Assembly (NCBI RefSeq): GCF_900103585.1
Contig: NZ_FNHV01000012.1
Coordinates: 124,001-188,000, forward strand
Length of the DNA stretch: 64,000 bases
Reading direction: 5' to 3'
Source of the DNA: Streptomyces sp. cf386
Lineage (GTDB): Bacteria > Actinomycetota > Actinomycetes > Streptomycetales > Streptomycetaceae
Positions 9,854 through 17,535 of this stretch are shown here, piece after piece. The notes under the pieces were generated by a model, which had not been told where the DNA came from, searched no databases, and saw only the letters and a program-made list of their open reading frames with translations. The translations under genes were made by a program, and so were the position numbers. The stretch's first letter is position 1. Each line of letters begins with the position of its first letter.

Positions 9854-10807
9854 TTACCAGTTCGGGGGGCTTGCTATTGATCTTGTCAGTACGTCGTTCA
9901 GGACCTGGGCTGTCTGTGGGACGTCCAGCTGGGAGTTGTCGATGATCGGGAGGCCGGAGCCGTACCAGCCGGCCATGCGGCCGTGGATGCGGGCGACCTC
10001 CTCGTCGGTGAGGCGGCGGTTGCCCGTGCGTTCGGCGTTGCGCTCCAGGACTATCTCCAGGCCCGGGAGCAGGACGACCGGGAGGAGGCCGGGGCCCACG
10101 TGACGCTTCCAGCCGCCGAGGCCGACCACGGGGCGGTCGGGGAAGACCGCGTCGTCGAGGATGCACGAGATGCCGTTGGCCAGGAAGTTGCGCGCGGCGA
10201 AGCCGCAGGTGCGGCGGGCGAGGCGGTACTGGGCCTCGGAGTTGTCGTTCCACCCGGACTGGGGGTCGGCGAAGCCTGAGCGGACCCATTCGCGTACGTC
10301 GTCGAGGCTGATGTGGGCCGTGGGGACCCGGCGGTGGTCCGCCCAGTACTTGGCGACGCTCGTCTTACCGGCCCCCGCGGGCCCGATGAGCAGCACCGCG
10401 AGGGTCGTGGTCGTCGGGTCGGGGGACGCCATGGCGGGCGGGGTGCTCGGCATGGCGACGGGGCCGCCCGGCGGCAGCTGTACATGGCCGGTGGTCTCGG
10501 GGGTCGGCAGAGCGGGCGGGGCCGGCGGAACCGGGGCGTGGTGTGGCGCGGGCGGGACCGGGCCGGGGGGCGTGAAGCCCGGTGCCTGGGGTGGCGGGGG
10601 TACGGGGGCGGGTCCCAGGTGCGGGGCAGGTCCCGGATGCGGTGTGGGTCCCTGATGCGGTGCCGGTCCTTGGTGCGCGCCCGGGTGGTGCGGGCCGGGG
10701 TGTTGTGCGGCCGGCGACCAGCCGTCCCCCGACTGGTGGGGCGGCGGCAGCGGAGAACCCACTGCATGCTGCATCCGGTGCCACTCCATCTCGTCTTCCA
10801 TGGCCAT
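9854..10807 (-). CDS. P-loop ATPase/kinase-like protein with a proline-rich N-terminal tail
   Basis: The 317-residue protein has two parts. Residues 18-135 are a Pro/His/Gly-rich low-complexity tail with imperfect H-x-G-P-x-P repeats (about 35-70). Residues 136-317 form a small AAA_33/zeta-toxin-like P-loop domain with Walker A GPAGAGKTS (142-150) and a likely substrate lid near RNAERTGNRRLTDEEV. The fold resembles polynucleotide or small-molecule kinases, but the substrate is unknown. ATG codons at 10807, 10801 and 10789 are possible; only the last has a good ribosome binding site (GGAAG). It lies between aroB and the M24 gene. The polyproline stretches would make its synthesis depend on EF-P, encoded two genes away. 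Confidence 0.75.
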   Translation of the reverse strand: MAMEDEMEWHRMQHAVGSPLPPPHQSGDGWSPAAQHPGPHHPGAHQGPAPHQGPTPHPGPAPHLGPAPVPPPPQAPGFTPPGPVPPAPHHAPVPPAPPALPTPETTGHVQLPPGGPVAMPSTPPAMASPDPTTTTLAVLLIGPAGAGKTSVAKYWADHRRVPTAHISLDDVREWVRSGFADPQSGWNDNSEAQYRLARRTCGFAARNFLANGISCILDDAVFPDRPVVGLGGWKRHVGPGLLPVVLLPGLEIVLERNAERTGNRRLTDEEVARIHGRMAGWYGSGLPIIDNSQLDVPQTAQVLNDVLTRSIASPPNW

Positions 10808-10943
10808 GGGCGCTGGCAGCAGGGCACGGACCCCGCCTGCTACCGAACGGTACCGCCCCCGGCCGTCGATTGGTGAACGGCCGGAGGCGGTCTGAAGTGC
10901 CCATCGCCACAGGTGAATCGGACGGAAGGGTGGTAGGCCGGAC

Positions 10944-12035
10944 TTACTGGCCGACTTCGCCGTACGCGGCGAGGAGGACGGCCGGGTCCGGGCCCTCCAG
11001 GACGGTGGGCTTGGCCAGGCCGTCCAGGACGATGAAGCGCAGCAGATCGCCGCGCGACTTCTTGTCCACCTTCATGGTCTCCAGCAGCTTGGGCCACTGG
11101 TCGTAGCGGTAGTGGAGGGGCAGGCCGACCGATTCGAGGACGGTGCGGTGGCGGTCGGCCGTCGCGTCGTCCAACCGCCCGGCGAGACGCCCGAGTTCGG
11201 CGGCGAAGTGCATGCCGACGGAAACCGCCGCGCCGTGCCGCCACTTGTAGCGCTCGTTCTTCTCGATGGCGTGGCCGAGGGTGTGGCCGTAGTTGAGGAT
11301 CTCCCGCAGCCCCGACTCCTTCAGGTCCGACGAGACGACCTCGGCCTTGACCCGGATCGACCGCTCGATCAGCTCGGCGGTGTGCGGGCCCGCCGGGGTG
11401 CGCGCGGCCTGCGGGTCGGCCTCGATCAGCTCCAGGATCGCCGGGTCGGCGATGAAGCCGGCCTTGATGATCTCCGCGAGACCGGACACGTAGTCGTTGA
11501 CCGGCAGGGATTCCAGCGCGGCCAGGTCGCACAGCACTCCGGCCGGCGGGTGGAAGGCGCCGACGAGGTTCTTGCCCTCGGCGGTGTTGATGCCGGTCTT
11601 GCCGCCCACCGCCGCGTCCACCATGGCGAGCACGGTGGTCGGGATCGCGATCCAGCGCACCCCGCGCAGCCAGGTCGCCGCCACGAACCCGGCCAGGTCG
11701 GTGGTCGCGCCGCCGCCGACGCCGACGATGACGTCGGAGCGGGTGAAGCCGGACTGGCCGAGCGCCTTCCAGCAGTAGGCGGCCACCTCGGCGGTCTTGG
11801 CCTCCTCGGCGTTCGGCACCTGGATGGCGACCGCCTCGTAGCCCTGCTCGGCCAGATCGGCACAGAGCGCCTCGCCGGTCTCGGCCAGCGCCTCGGGGTG
11901 GATGACGGCGACCCGCTTGACCCGGCCGCCGATCAACCCGCCCAGCTCGCCCAGGAGCTGACGGCCCACCAGGACCTCGTACGGGTCGTTCCCCGCGGTG
12001 CCGCCGACCTGGATCCGCGTCACTGCCTCAGTCAT
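10944..12035 (-). CDS. aroB: 3-Dehydroquinate synthase
   Basis: It closes the carbocycle of the shikimate pathway (DAHP to 3-dehydroquinate) using NAD+ and a divalent metal. The ATG at 12035 overlaps the aroK stop (ATGA) and gives 363 residues; an upstream start at 12164 would run into aroK. Conserved motifs include GGGATTDLAGFVAATWLRG (NAD site), KTGIN, and the metal-binding ILNYGHTLGHAIE. It is coupled to aroK and aroC in a tight aroC-aroK-aroB block. Confidence 0.96.
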   Translation of the reverse strand: MTEAVTRIQVGGTAGNDPYEVLVGRQLLGELGGLIGGRVKRVAVIHPEALAETGEALCADLAEQGYEAVAIQVPNAEEAKTAEVAAYCWKALGQSGFTRSDVIVGVGGGATTDLAGFVAATWLRGVRWIAIPTTVLAMVDAAVGGKTGINTAEGKNLVGAFHPPAGVLCDLAALESLPVNDYVSGLAEIIKAGFIADPAILELIEADPQAARTPAGPHTAELIERSIRVKAEVVSSDLKESGLREILNYGHTLGHAIEKNERYKWRHGAAVSVGMHFAAELGRLAGRLDDATADRHRTVLESVGLPLHYRYDQWPKLLETMKVDKKSRGDLLRFIVLDGLAKPTVLEGPDPAVLLAAYGEVGQ

Positions 12036-12550
12036 GCGTCCTTCAACTCCAGTGCGTCCAGGGCGGCTTGAGTCACTTCTTCGGGAGTACGGCCATCGGT
12101 GGCCACAACCGCCGTGGCGACCTCCTCGTACAGATGCCGGCGGGCCTCCATCAGCTCGCGCCACTGCTTGCGCGGGTTGACCGCGAGCAGCGGGCGGGCG
12201 GCGTTCAGTCCGGTGCGCTTGACGGCCTCCTCGACGTCCATCGAGAGATAGAGGACCCGCTGTCCGGCGAGCAGCGCGCGCGTGTCGGCGTCCAGGATCG
12301 AACCGCCGCCCAGCGCGAGGACACCGTCGTACGTGGCGAGCGCCCGGTGAACGGCCTGCTTCTCGATCGCCCTGAACACGGGCTCGCCCTCGTCGACGAA
12401 GATCTCCGCGATGGTGCGGCCCTGCTCGGCGACGATGTCGTCGTCGGTGTCCCGGTATCCGACACCGAGCCGCTCGGCCAGCAACTGCCCGACGGTGGAC
12501 TTGCCCACGCCCATCGGCCCGACCAGCACAACCACAGGCGCTGCGCTCAT
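12032..12550 (-). CDS. aroK: Shikimate kinase
   Basis: It phosphorylates shikimate at the 3-hydroxyl. The 172-residue P-loop kinase has Walker A GPMGVGKST at its start, the DTD shikimate-binding motif (YRDTDDDI), and GGGSILD. Its ATG overlaps the aroC stop by ATGA, and its stop overlaps the aroB start, so the three are translated in sequence. Confidence 0.96.
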   Translation of the reverse strand: MSAAPVVVLVGPMGVGKSTVGQLLAERLGVGYRDTDDDIVAEQGRTIAEIFVDEGEPVFRAIEKQAVHRALATYDGVLALGGGSILDADTRALLAGQRVLYLSMDVEEAVKRTGLNAARPLLAVNPRKQWRELMEARRHLYEEVATAVVATDGRTPEEVTQAALDALELKDA

Positions 12551-13731
12551 CGGATGGCCAGGTTGTCGAGGTACGAGGTCACGTTCCGGCGCGTCTCGGC
12601 CACGCTGTCGCCACCGAACTTCTCCGCCACCGCGTCCGCGAGGACGAGCGCCACCATGGCTTCGGCGACGATGCCGGCCGCCGGGACCGCGGAGACGTCG
12701 GAGCGCTGGTGGTGGGCCTGCGTCGCCTCACCCGTCGTCACGTCCACCGTCTGCAGGGCGCGCGGCACGGTCGCGATCGGCTTCATCGCGGCGCGGACCC
12801 GCAGCAGCTCACCGGTGGTCAGGCCGCCCTCGGTGCCGCCGGAGCGGCCGGAGACACGGCGGATGCCCTCGTCGGTCTTCACGATCTCGTCGTGCGCCTT
12901 GGAGCCGGGCACCCGCGCCAGCTCGAAGCCGTCCCCGAGCTCGACGCCCTTGATCGCCTGGATGCCCATGAGCGCACCCGCGAGGCGGGCGTCCAGCTTG
13001 CGGTCCCAGTGCACGTGCGAGCCCAGGCCCACCGGCACGCCGTACGCCAGGATCTCGACCACGCCACCGAGGGTGTCGCCGTCCTTGTGGGCCTGGTCGA
13101 CCTCGGCCACCATCGCCTTCGACGCGTCCGCGTCCAGGCAACGCAGCGGGTCAGCGTCCAGCTTCTCCACATCGGCGGGCGTGGGGTACACGCCCTGCGG
13201 GGCCTTCACGGAGCACAGCTCCACGACGTGGCTGACGATCTCGATGCCGGCCGTCTCCTTGATGTACGACCGGGCCACCGCACCCAGCGCCACACGGGCC
13301 GCCGTCTCACGGGCGGAGGCGCGCTCCAGGATCGGCCGTGCCTCGTCGAAGCCGTACTTCTGCATGCCGGCGAGGTCGGCGTGGCCGGGGCGCGGGCGGG
13401 TCAGCGGGGCGTTGCGGGCGAGCCCGGCCAGGATCTCCGGGTCCACCGGGTCGGCCGCCATGACCTGCTCCCACTTCGGCCACTCGGTGTTGCCCACCAT
13501 GATCGCGACCGGCGAGCCCAGGGTGAGTCCGTGCCGGACGCCGCCGATGAAGGTGACCTCGTCCTGCTCGAACTTCATGCGCGCACCGCGGCCATAGCCG
13601 AGCCGCCGCCTGGCCAGGTGGTCCGCCACCATCTGCGTGGTGATCGGCACGCCGGCGGGAAGGCCCTCCAGCGTCGCGACGAGTGCGGGGCCATGGGACT
13701 CCCCCGCGGTCAGCCAGCGCAACCTGCTCAA
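12547..13731 (-). CDS. aroC: Chorismate synthase
   Basis: It makes chorismate from EPSP using reduced FMN. A TTG at 13731, preceded by GAGGAG six bases upstream, gives 394 residues beginning LSRLRWLTAGESHGP, the family's typical N-terminus. The longer reading frame upstream is not conserved. Family signatures include RRRLGYGRGARMKFEQDEV and GMQKYGFDEARPILERASAR. It is first in the coupled aroC-aroK-aroB set; aroE lies upstream across a small membrane-protein gene. Confidence 0.95.
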   Translation of the reverse strand: MSRLRWLTAGESHGPALVATLEGLPAGVPITTQMVADHLARRRLGYGRGARMKFEQDEVTFIGGVRHGLTLGSPVAIMVGNTEWPKWEQVMAADPVDPEILAGLARNAPLTRPRPGHADLAGMQKYGFDEARPILERASARETAARVALGAVARSYIKETAGIEIVSHVVELCSVKAPQGVYPTPADVEKLDADPLRCLDADASKAMVAEVDQAHKDGDTLGGVVEILAYGVPVGLGSHVHWDRKLDARLAGALMGIQAIKGVELGDGFELARVPGSKAHDEIVKTDEGIRRVSGRSGGTEGGLTTGELLRVRAAMKPIATVPRALQTVDVTTGEATQAHHQRSDVSAVPAAGIVAEAMVALVLADAVAEKFGGDSVAETRRNVTSYLDNLAIR

Positions 13732-13915
13732 CGGTGCTCCTCGATGCTCGCGCCCTGGTACTGCCTTGCGTACGCGCGTCCTCGCGTACGGCGACGGCGC
13801 GACCAGGTGCGCGGCCCCGGCCCGCCACCTCCGATCCTCCCACGTCCCAGGCCGGTGCCCGGCCGCCGGTCCACCAGACGGACGGAAGACGGACGGCGCC
13901 GGAGGCCGACGAGGA

Positions 13916-14314
13916 TCATGCGGGGCTGTTGCCCTGGGGCTGTCGCGGGGCGTACGCACCGAGGTGGTCGGCGCCGCTGCCCTGCGGGCCGGGCTGCGCG
14001 GCCTGCGTCGGCTGTGGGGCGTAGGCGCCGAGAAAGTCGGCGCCGCTCGGCTGCTGCGCCTGCTGCTGGGGAGCGTACGGGCCCAGGTAGTCGGCGCCCC
14101 GCCGCTGCCCGTGCTGCGCGGCCACCTGGACGGCCTGCCCCTGGCGCCTCGCGCGCCGCTGGGCGATCTTGCGCTTCAGCGTGAAGGCCCACGACCCGAC
14201 GACGAGCAGCACGACCAGGACGAGCACAGGGATCTGCACCCAGTCCGGCATGAACTGCAGGACGATCTCGAATATTTCGCCCTTGCCGGACGCCAGCGGC
14301 ACACCAGTGGACAC
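13916..14314 (-). CDS. Small membrane protein with three GADxLGxYAP repeats
   Basis: The GTG start at 14314 follows a GGGGGAG ribosome binding site and gives 132 residues. One membrane segment (about 27-45) is followed by a basic stretch (KRKIAQRRARR) and a Gln/Pro-rich cytoplasmic tail. The tail carries three copies of a decamer: GADYLGPYAP (73-82), GADFLGAYAP (91-100) and GADHLGAYAP (114-123). Function is unknown. The repeats look like short linear motifs for binding a partner. It lies between aroE and aroC, but nothing ties it to aromatic synthesis. The 184 bases between its stop and aroC hold no gene. Confidence 0.8.
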   Translation of the reverse strand: MSTGVPLASGKGEIFEIVLQFMPDWVQIPVLVLVVLLVVGSWAFTLKRKIAQRRARRQGQAVQVAAQHGQRRGADYLGPYAPQQQAQQPSGADFLGAYAPQPTQAAQPGPQGSGADHLGAYAPRQPQGNSPA

Positions 14315-14365
14315 GGTTGGTACTCCCCCTCGATACGCTCCGCCCCCTGCGGAACTCAGCGGATC

Positions 14366-15205
14366 CTAGCGGGCCGCGAGAGCGCGCTCTCCCGCTTTTC
14401 GCATGGCGTCCAGGGGTGCCGGAACACGGCCGGTCATCTGCTCCACCTGCAGCACCGCCTGGTGCACCAGCAGGTCGAGCCCGCTGACGACGGCTCCGCC
14501 GTACATGGACCAGCGCGCGGCGAGAGCGGTCGGCCAGGGGTCGTAGAGCACATCGAACAGGGTGGCGGCGCGCTCCGGTACCACGGCGGCGAGGGCGTCC
14601 GTCGTCCCGGCCGGCGTGGTCGCGATCACCAGCGGTGCGCGCAACGCCCGGTCCGCGTCCGCCCAGTCGGCCGTCCGTACCTCGATGTCGAGTCGCTCGC
14701 CCCACTGCCGCATCTCGGCGGCGCGTGCCTCGCTGCGCACGTAGGCCACGACCTCACCGGTGCAGATCCGCGCGAGCGCGGCCAGCGCGGAGGACGCGGT
14801 GGCGCCGGCGCCGAGGATCGCCGCCGAGTCGACCTGTTCGATGCCGCGCTCGCGCAGCGCCGCGACCATGCCGGGGATGTCGGTGTTGTCGCCGACGCGA
14901 CGGCCGTCCTCGGTGAAGAGGACCGTGTTGACCGCCTCGACCGAGGCCGCCGTCTCGCTGATCTCGTCGAGCAGCGGGATGACGGCCCGCTTGAGCGGCA
15001 TGGTCAGGGACAACCCGGCCCACTCCGGCCCCAGTTCGGCGAAGAACCCGGGCAGAGCGGTCTCGTCGATCTCGAACCGGTCGTACGACCAGCTCGTGAG
15101 CTTCAGCTCCTCGTACGCGGCGCGGTGCAGCACCGGGGAGAGGGAATGCGCGATGGGCTTGCCGAGGACGGCGGCCCGGCGGGGGTCAGCCGCCCCTGCT
15201 GTCAT
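14366..15205 (-). CDS. aroE: Shikimate dehydrogenase
   Basis: It reduces 3-dehydroshikimate to shikimate with NADPH. The 279-residue protein has the substrate-binding N-terminus (GKPIAHSLSPVLHRAAY), catalytic Lys in LTMPLKRAV, Asp in GDNTDIPG, and the Rossmann motif ILGAGATASSA. The ATG lies inside the last codons of mltG (20-base overlap), a coupling also seen in mycobacteria. Confidence 0.94.
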   Translation of the reverse strand: MTAGAADPRRAAVLGKPIAHSLSPVLHRAAYEELKLTSWSYDRFEIDETALPGFFAELGPEWAGLSLTMPLKRAVIPLLDEISETAASVEAVNTVLFTEDGRRVGDNTDIPGMVAALRERGIEQVDSAAILGAGATASSALAALARICTGEVVAYVRSEARAAEMRQWGERLDIEVRTADWADADRALRAPLVIATTPAGTTDALAAVVPERAATLFDVLYDPWPTALAARWSMYGGAVVSGLDLLVHQAVLQVEQMTGRVPAPLDAMRKAGERALAAR

Positions 15206-16907
15206 TGAACTTGTCCTTGAGCTTCAGGAAATCGTCATGCGTCTTGGCGAATTCGGTCTTGCTCACGCCGTCGGTCGCCACGAAGTAGTACCAGCCGTCG
15301 TCCGTCGGATTCAGAGTCGACTTCATCGCGTCGTCCCCGGGGTTTCCGATCGGTCCGGGCGGCAGCCCCTTGTGTGTGTACGTGTTGTACGGGTCGTAGT
15401 TACCCTTGACTTCCGACTCGGTGACGTCGATGTTGCTCTGTTTCTTCACATAGTTGTAAGTCGAGTCGAACTGCACGGCCCCATAGGTCTCGGGATTCGC
15501 GAGGTCGAGCCGGTTGTAGACCACTTCCGCCATCTTGCGGAAGTCGTCGGTGGTCTTGCCCTCGGCCTGGACAAGGCTCGCGACCGTGACGACCTGCAGC
15601 GGGTTGTCCAGCTTGAGCGCCTTGGCCTTGGCCTCCAGACCCAGCGCGTCGTACTTGTTCGCGGCCTGGGTCACCATCTCCTTCAGCACCGCCTCGGGCT
15701 TCATGCCCTTCGCGGCGGGATAGGTGCCCGGGTAGAGGAAGCCCTCCAACGGGTCCTTGATCTCGCTGTTGTCGTTCGCCCAGCTCGGAAGTCCGAGGGT
15801 CTTGTATTTCTGCTCGGCGGCCTTCGCGGTGGTACCGGCCGACAATTCGAGCTTTTCGTCGATCGCCTTGTAGACGGCCACATTGCGGTCGCCCGGCCTG
15901 ACCAGAACGTTGTTCTGGCTCTTGGGGTCGAGCATCATCTCGACGGCACTCGCGGCGGACATCTGCTTCTTCAGCAGATAGGCACCCGCCTGGATCTTGT
16001 CCCCGTCCGGATTGTCCGCCTGGGCGGCGACGAACGCGTCGACGCTCTTCACGACACCGGCCGCCTTCAGCCGCTGACCGATCTCGGAGCCGGGGGCACC
16101 CTTGGGGATCTCGACGGACACCGTGGCGCTCGTGCCGTCACCCGCGAAGTCCGGCGCATCGCCGAAACGATCCTGGAAAAACTTGTGCCCGAAATATCCA
16201 ACTCCGGCCACGCCTCCGCCGAAGATCAGCACGACCACCAGACAGGCGAACCCGCTGCGCCGCTTCTTGGGCTTGCCCCCGCCCCGGCCCCGCCGGTCGC
16301 CGCGCCCTCGGCCGTCCCCCGACTCGTCGTCGGAGTCGTCGTCATCATCGCCGCCACCGGCAAAGAATGCGTGTTCGCCCTGGTCAGGGCCTGGATCCCA
16401 GTCGGTCTGGGGCGGCTCGGGTTCGGCCTGCCGCCGACTCGGCGGCTCCGGCGGCGGGTAGGCCTCGGGGGTCCCGTAGTAATCGGGCTGCTGACCACCG
16501 TACGCACCGGCCTGCTGCCCGTAGGGGTCCGCCGGGTCGGGGTACTGGGCCTGGTGGTGAGTGCCGGTCGCCCAGCCGTTGTTGTCGTACGGCTGCTGCC
16601 CCTGACCCGCGTACATCTGCTGGTCGTACTGCTGCTGGTACTGCTGCGCCTGGCCCTGCTGCGGGTACTGCTGACCGTGACCTTGCTGCTGGTACTGCTG
16701 CTGCGCCTGACCGTATGCGGCCTGCTGGCCGTTGCCCCAGTCGCCGTAGTGCTGCGGCTGCTGCTGCTCCGGATAGTGCTGCGGCTGGCCGCCGTAGGCA
16801 GCTTGCTGGCCCGGCTGGGCCTGCTGCCCTTCCCATCCGCCGTCCCCGAACAACGGGTCCTCGGGATGCCACGGTTCGGAGCCTGGGCCCCGGCCATACT
16901 CAGTCAT
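15186..16907 (-). CDS. mltG: Endolytic murein transglycosylase MltG
   Basis: MltG cuts nascent glycan strands and limits their length during peptidoglycan synthesis. The 573-residue protein is much longer than the E. coli enzyme (340). It carries a cytoplasmic tail of about 215 residues, very rich in Gln and Tyr (30-150) with an acidic run (186-196), then a membrane segment (about 219-239) and the extracellular YceG domain. The catalytic Glu, equivalent to E. coli E218, is Glu449 in ASLVQAEG, and the NTYTHKGLPPGPIGNPG motif is intact. The tail may recruit polar-growth or divisome partners; that is inference. It lies 124 bases downstream of ruvX. Confidence 0.93.
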   Translation of the reverse strand: MTEYGRGPGSEPWHPEDPLFGDGGWEGQQAQPGQQAAYGGQPQHYPEQQQPQHYGDWGNGQQAAYGQAQQQYQQQGHGQQYPQQGQAQQYQQQYDQQMYAGQGQQPYDNNGWATGTHHQAQYPDPADPYGQQAGAYGGQQPDYYGTPEAYPPPEPPSRRQAEPEPPQTDWDPGPDQGEHAFFAGGGDDDDDSDDESGDGRGRGDRRGRGGGKPKKRRSGFACLVVVLIFGGGVAGVGYFGHKFFQDRFGDAPDFAGDGTSATVSVEIPKGAPGSEIGQRLKAAGVVKSVDAFVAAQADNPDGDKIQAGAYLLKKQMSAASAVEMMLDPKSQNNVLVRPGDRNVAVYKAIDEKLELSAGTTAKAAEQKYKTLGLPSWANDNSEIKDPLEGFLYPGTYPAAKGMKPEAVLKEMVTQAANKYDALGLEAKAKALKLDNPLQVVTVASLVQAEGKTTDDFRKMAEVVYNRLDLANPETYGAVQFDSTYNYVKKQSNIDVTESEVKGNYDPYNTYTHKGLPPGPIGNPGDDAMKSTLNPTDDGWYYFVATDGVSKTEFAKTHDDFLKLKDKFNDSRGG

Positions 16908-17031
16908 CGATCCCCTAGAGCCGCGAGGCGGCGGTCACGCGGCTGTTGAAGATCCGGCTTCCGTCCCGCCTCTCTTTGTGCGTCGGCTGTTCGAAAACCG
17001 GCGCATCGCGCGGAACGTTACCGTATCGCGA

Positions 17032-17535
17032 TCAGATAACCACTTCGACGCTCTCGCCCGGAGCTTTACCTGACACCCGTTCGGATTCGAGCGCCTGCTG
17101 CAAGATGATCACAGCCGCTGCCTGGTCGATCACCGACCGGCCCTTCTTCGACTTCACGCCCGAGGCGCGCAGTCCCTGACTGGCCGTCACGGTGGTCATC
17201 CGCTCGTCCACGAGCCTGACCGGAACGGGCGCGATCATGCGGGCCAGTTCCTGCGTGAACCCTCTGACCTTGACCGCGGCCGGACCCTCGCCCCCCTTGA
17301 GGGAACGGGGCAGGCCGACGACGACCTCGATCGGCTCGTATTCCTCGACGAGTTGCTTGAGACGGCGGTGAGCTGCCGGGATGTCCCGGCCCGGGACCGT
17401 CTCCACCGGTGTGGCGAGGATCCCGTCGGGGTCGCACGAGGCGACGCCGATACGGGCGTCCCCGACGTCGATCGCCAGGCGACGGCCGCGGCGCATGCCC
17501 CGGCCGTCACCACCCGCGTGTGTGTCGTCGCTCAC
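17032..17535 (-). CDS. ruvX: Putative pre-16S rRNA nuclease / Holliday junction resolvase-like YqgF
   Basis: The 167-residue RNase H-fold protein has the family motifs AIDVGDARIGVA, VVGLPRSLKG and VDERMTTV. The family is implicated in 16S rRNA 5'-end processing in E. coli; a resolvase role has also been proposed. The GTG start overlaps the alaS stop (GTGA). The alaS-ruvX-mltG-aroE order is conserved in actinobacteria. Confidence 0.94.
   Translation of the reverse strand: MSDDTHAGGDGRGMRRGRRLAIDVGDARIGVASCDPDGILATPVETVPGRDIPAAHRRLKQLVEEYEPIEVVVGLPRSLKGGEGPAAVKVRGFTQELARMIAPVPVRLVDERMTTVTASQGLRASGVKSKKGRSVIDQAAAVIILQQALESERVSGKAPGESVEVVI

Noticed and set aside
10630..10700. Short tandem repeats that could be a CRISPR-like or VNTR array
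   Set aside because: They encode the H-x-G-P-x-P repeats of the P-loop protein tail, are in frame and lack uniform spacers.
15186..16907. A suspected loss of the MltG catalytic glutamate (VQAE instead of VEKE)
   Set aside because: The catalytic residue E218 of E. coli MltG aligns with the second Glu of the motif, which is kept here as Glu449; only the first Glu is Gln.
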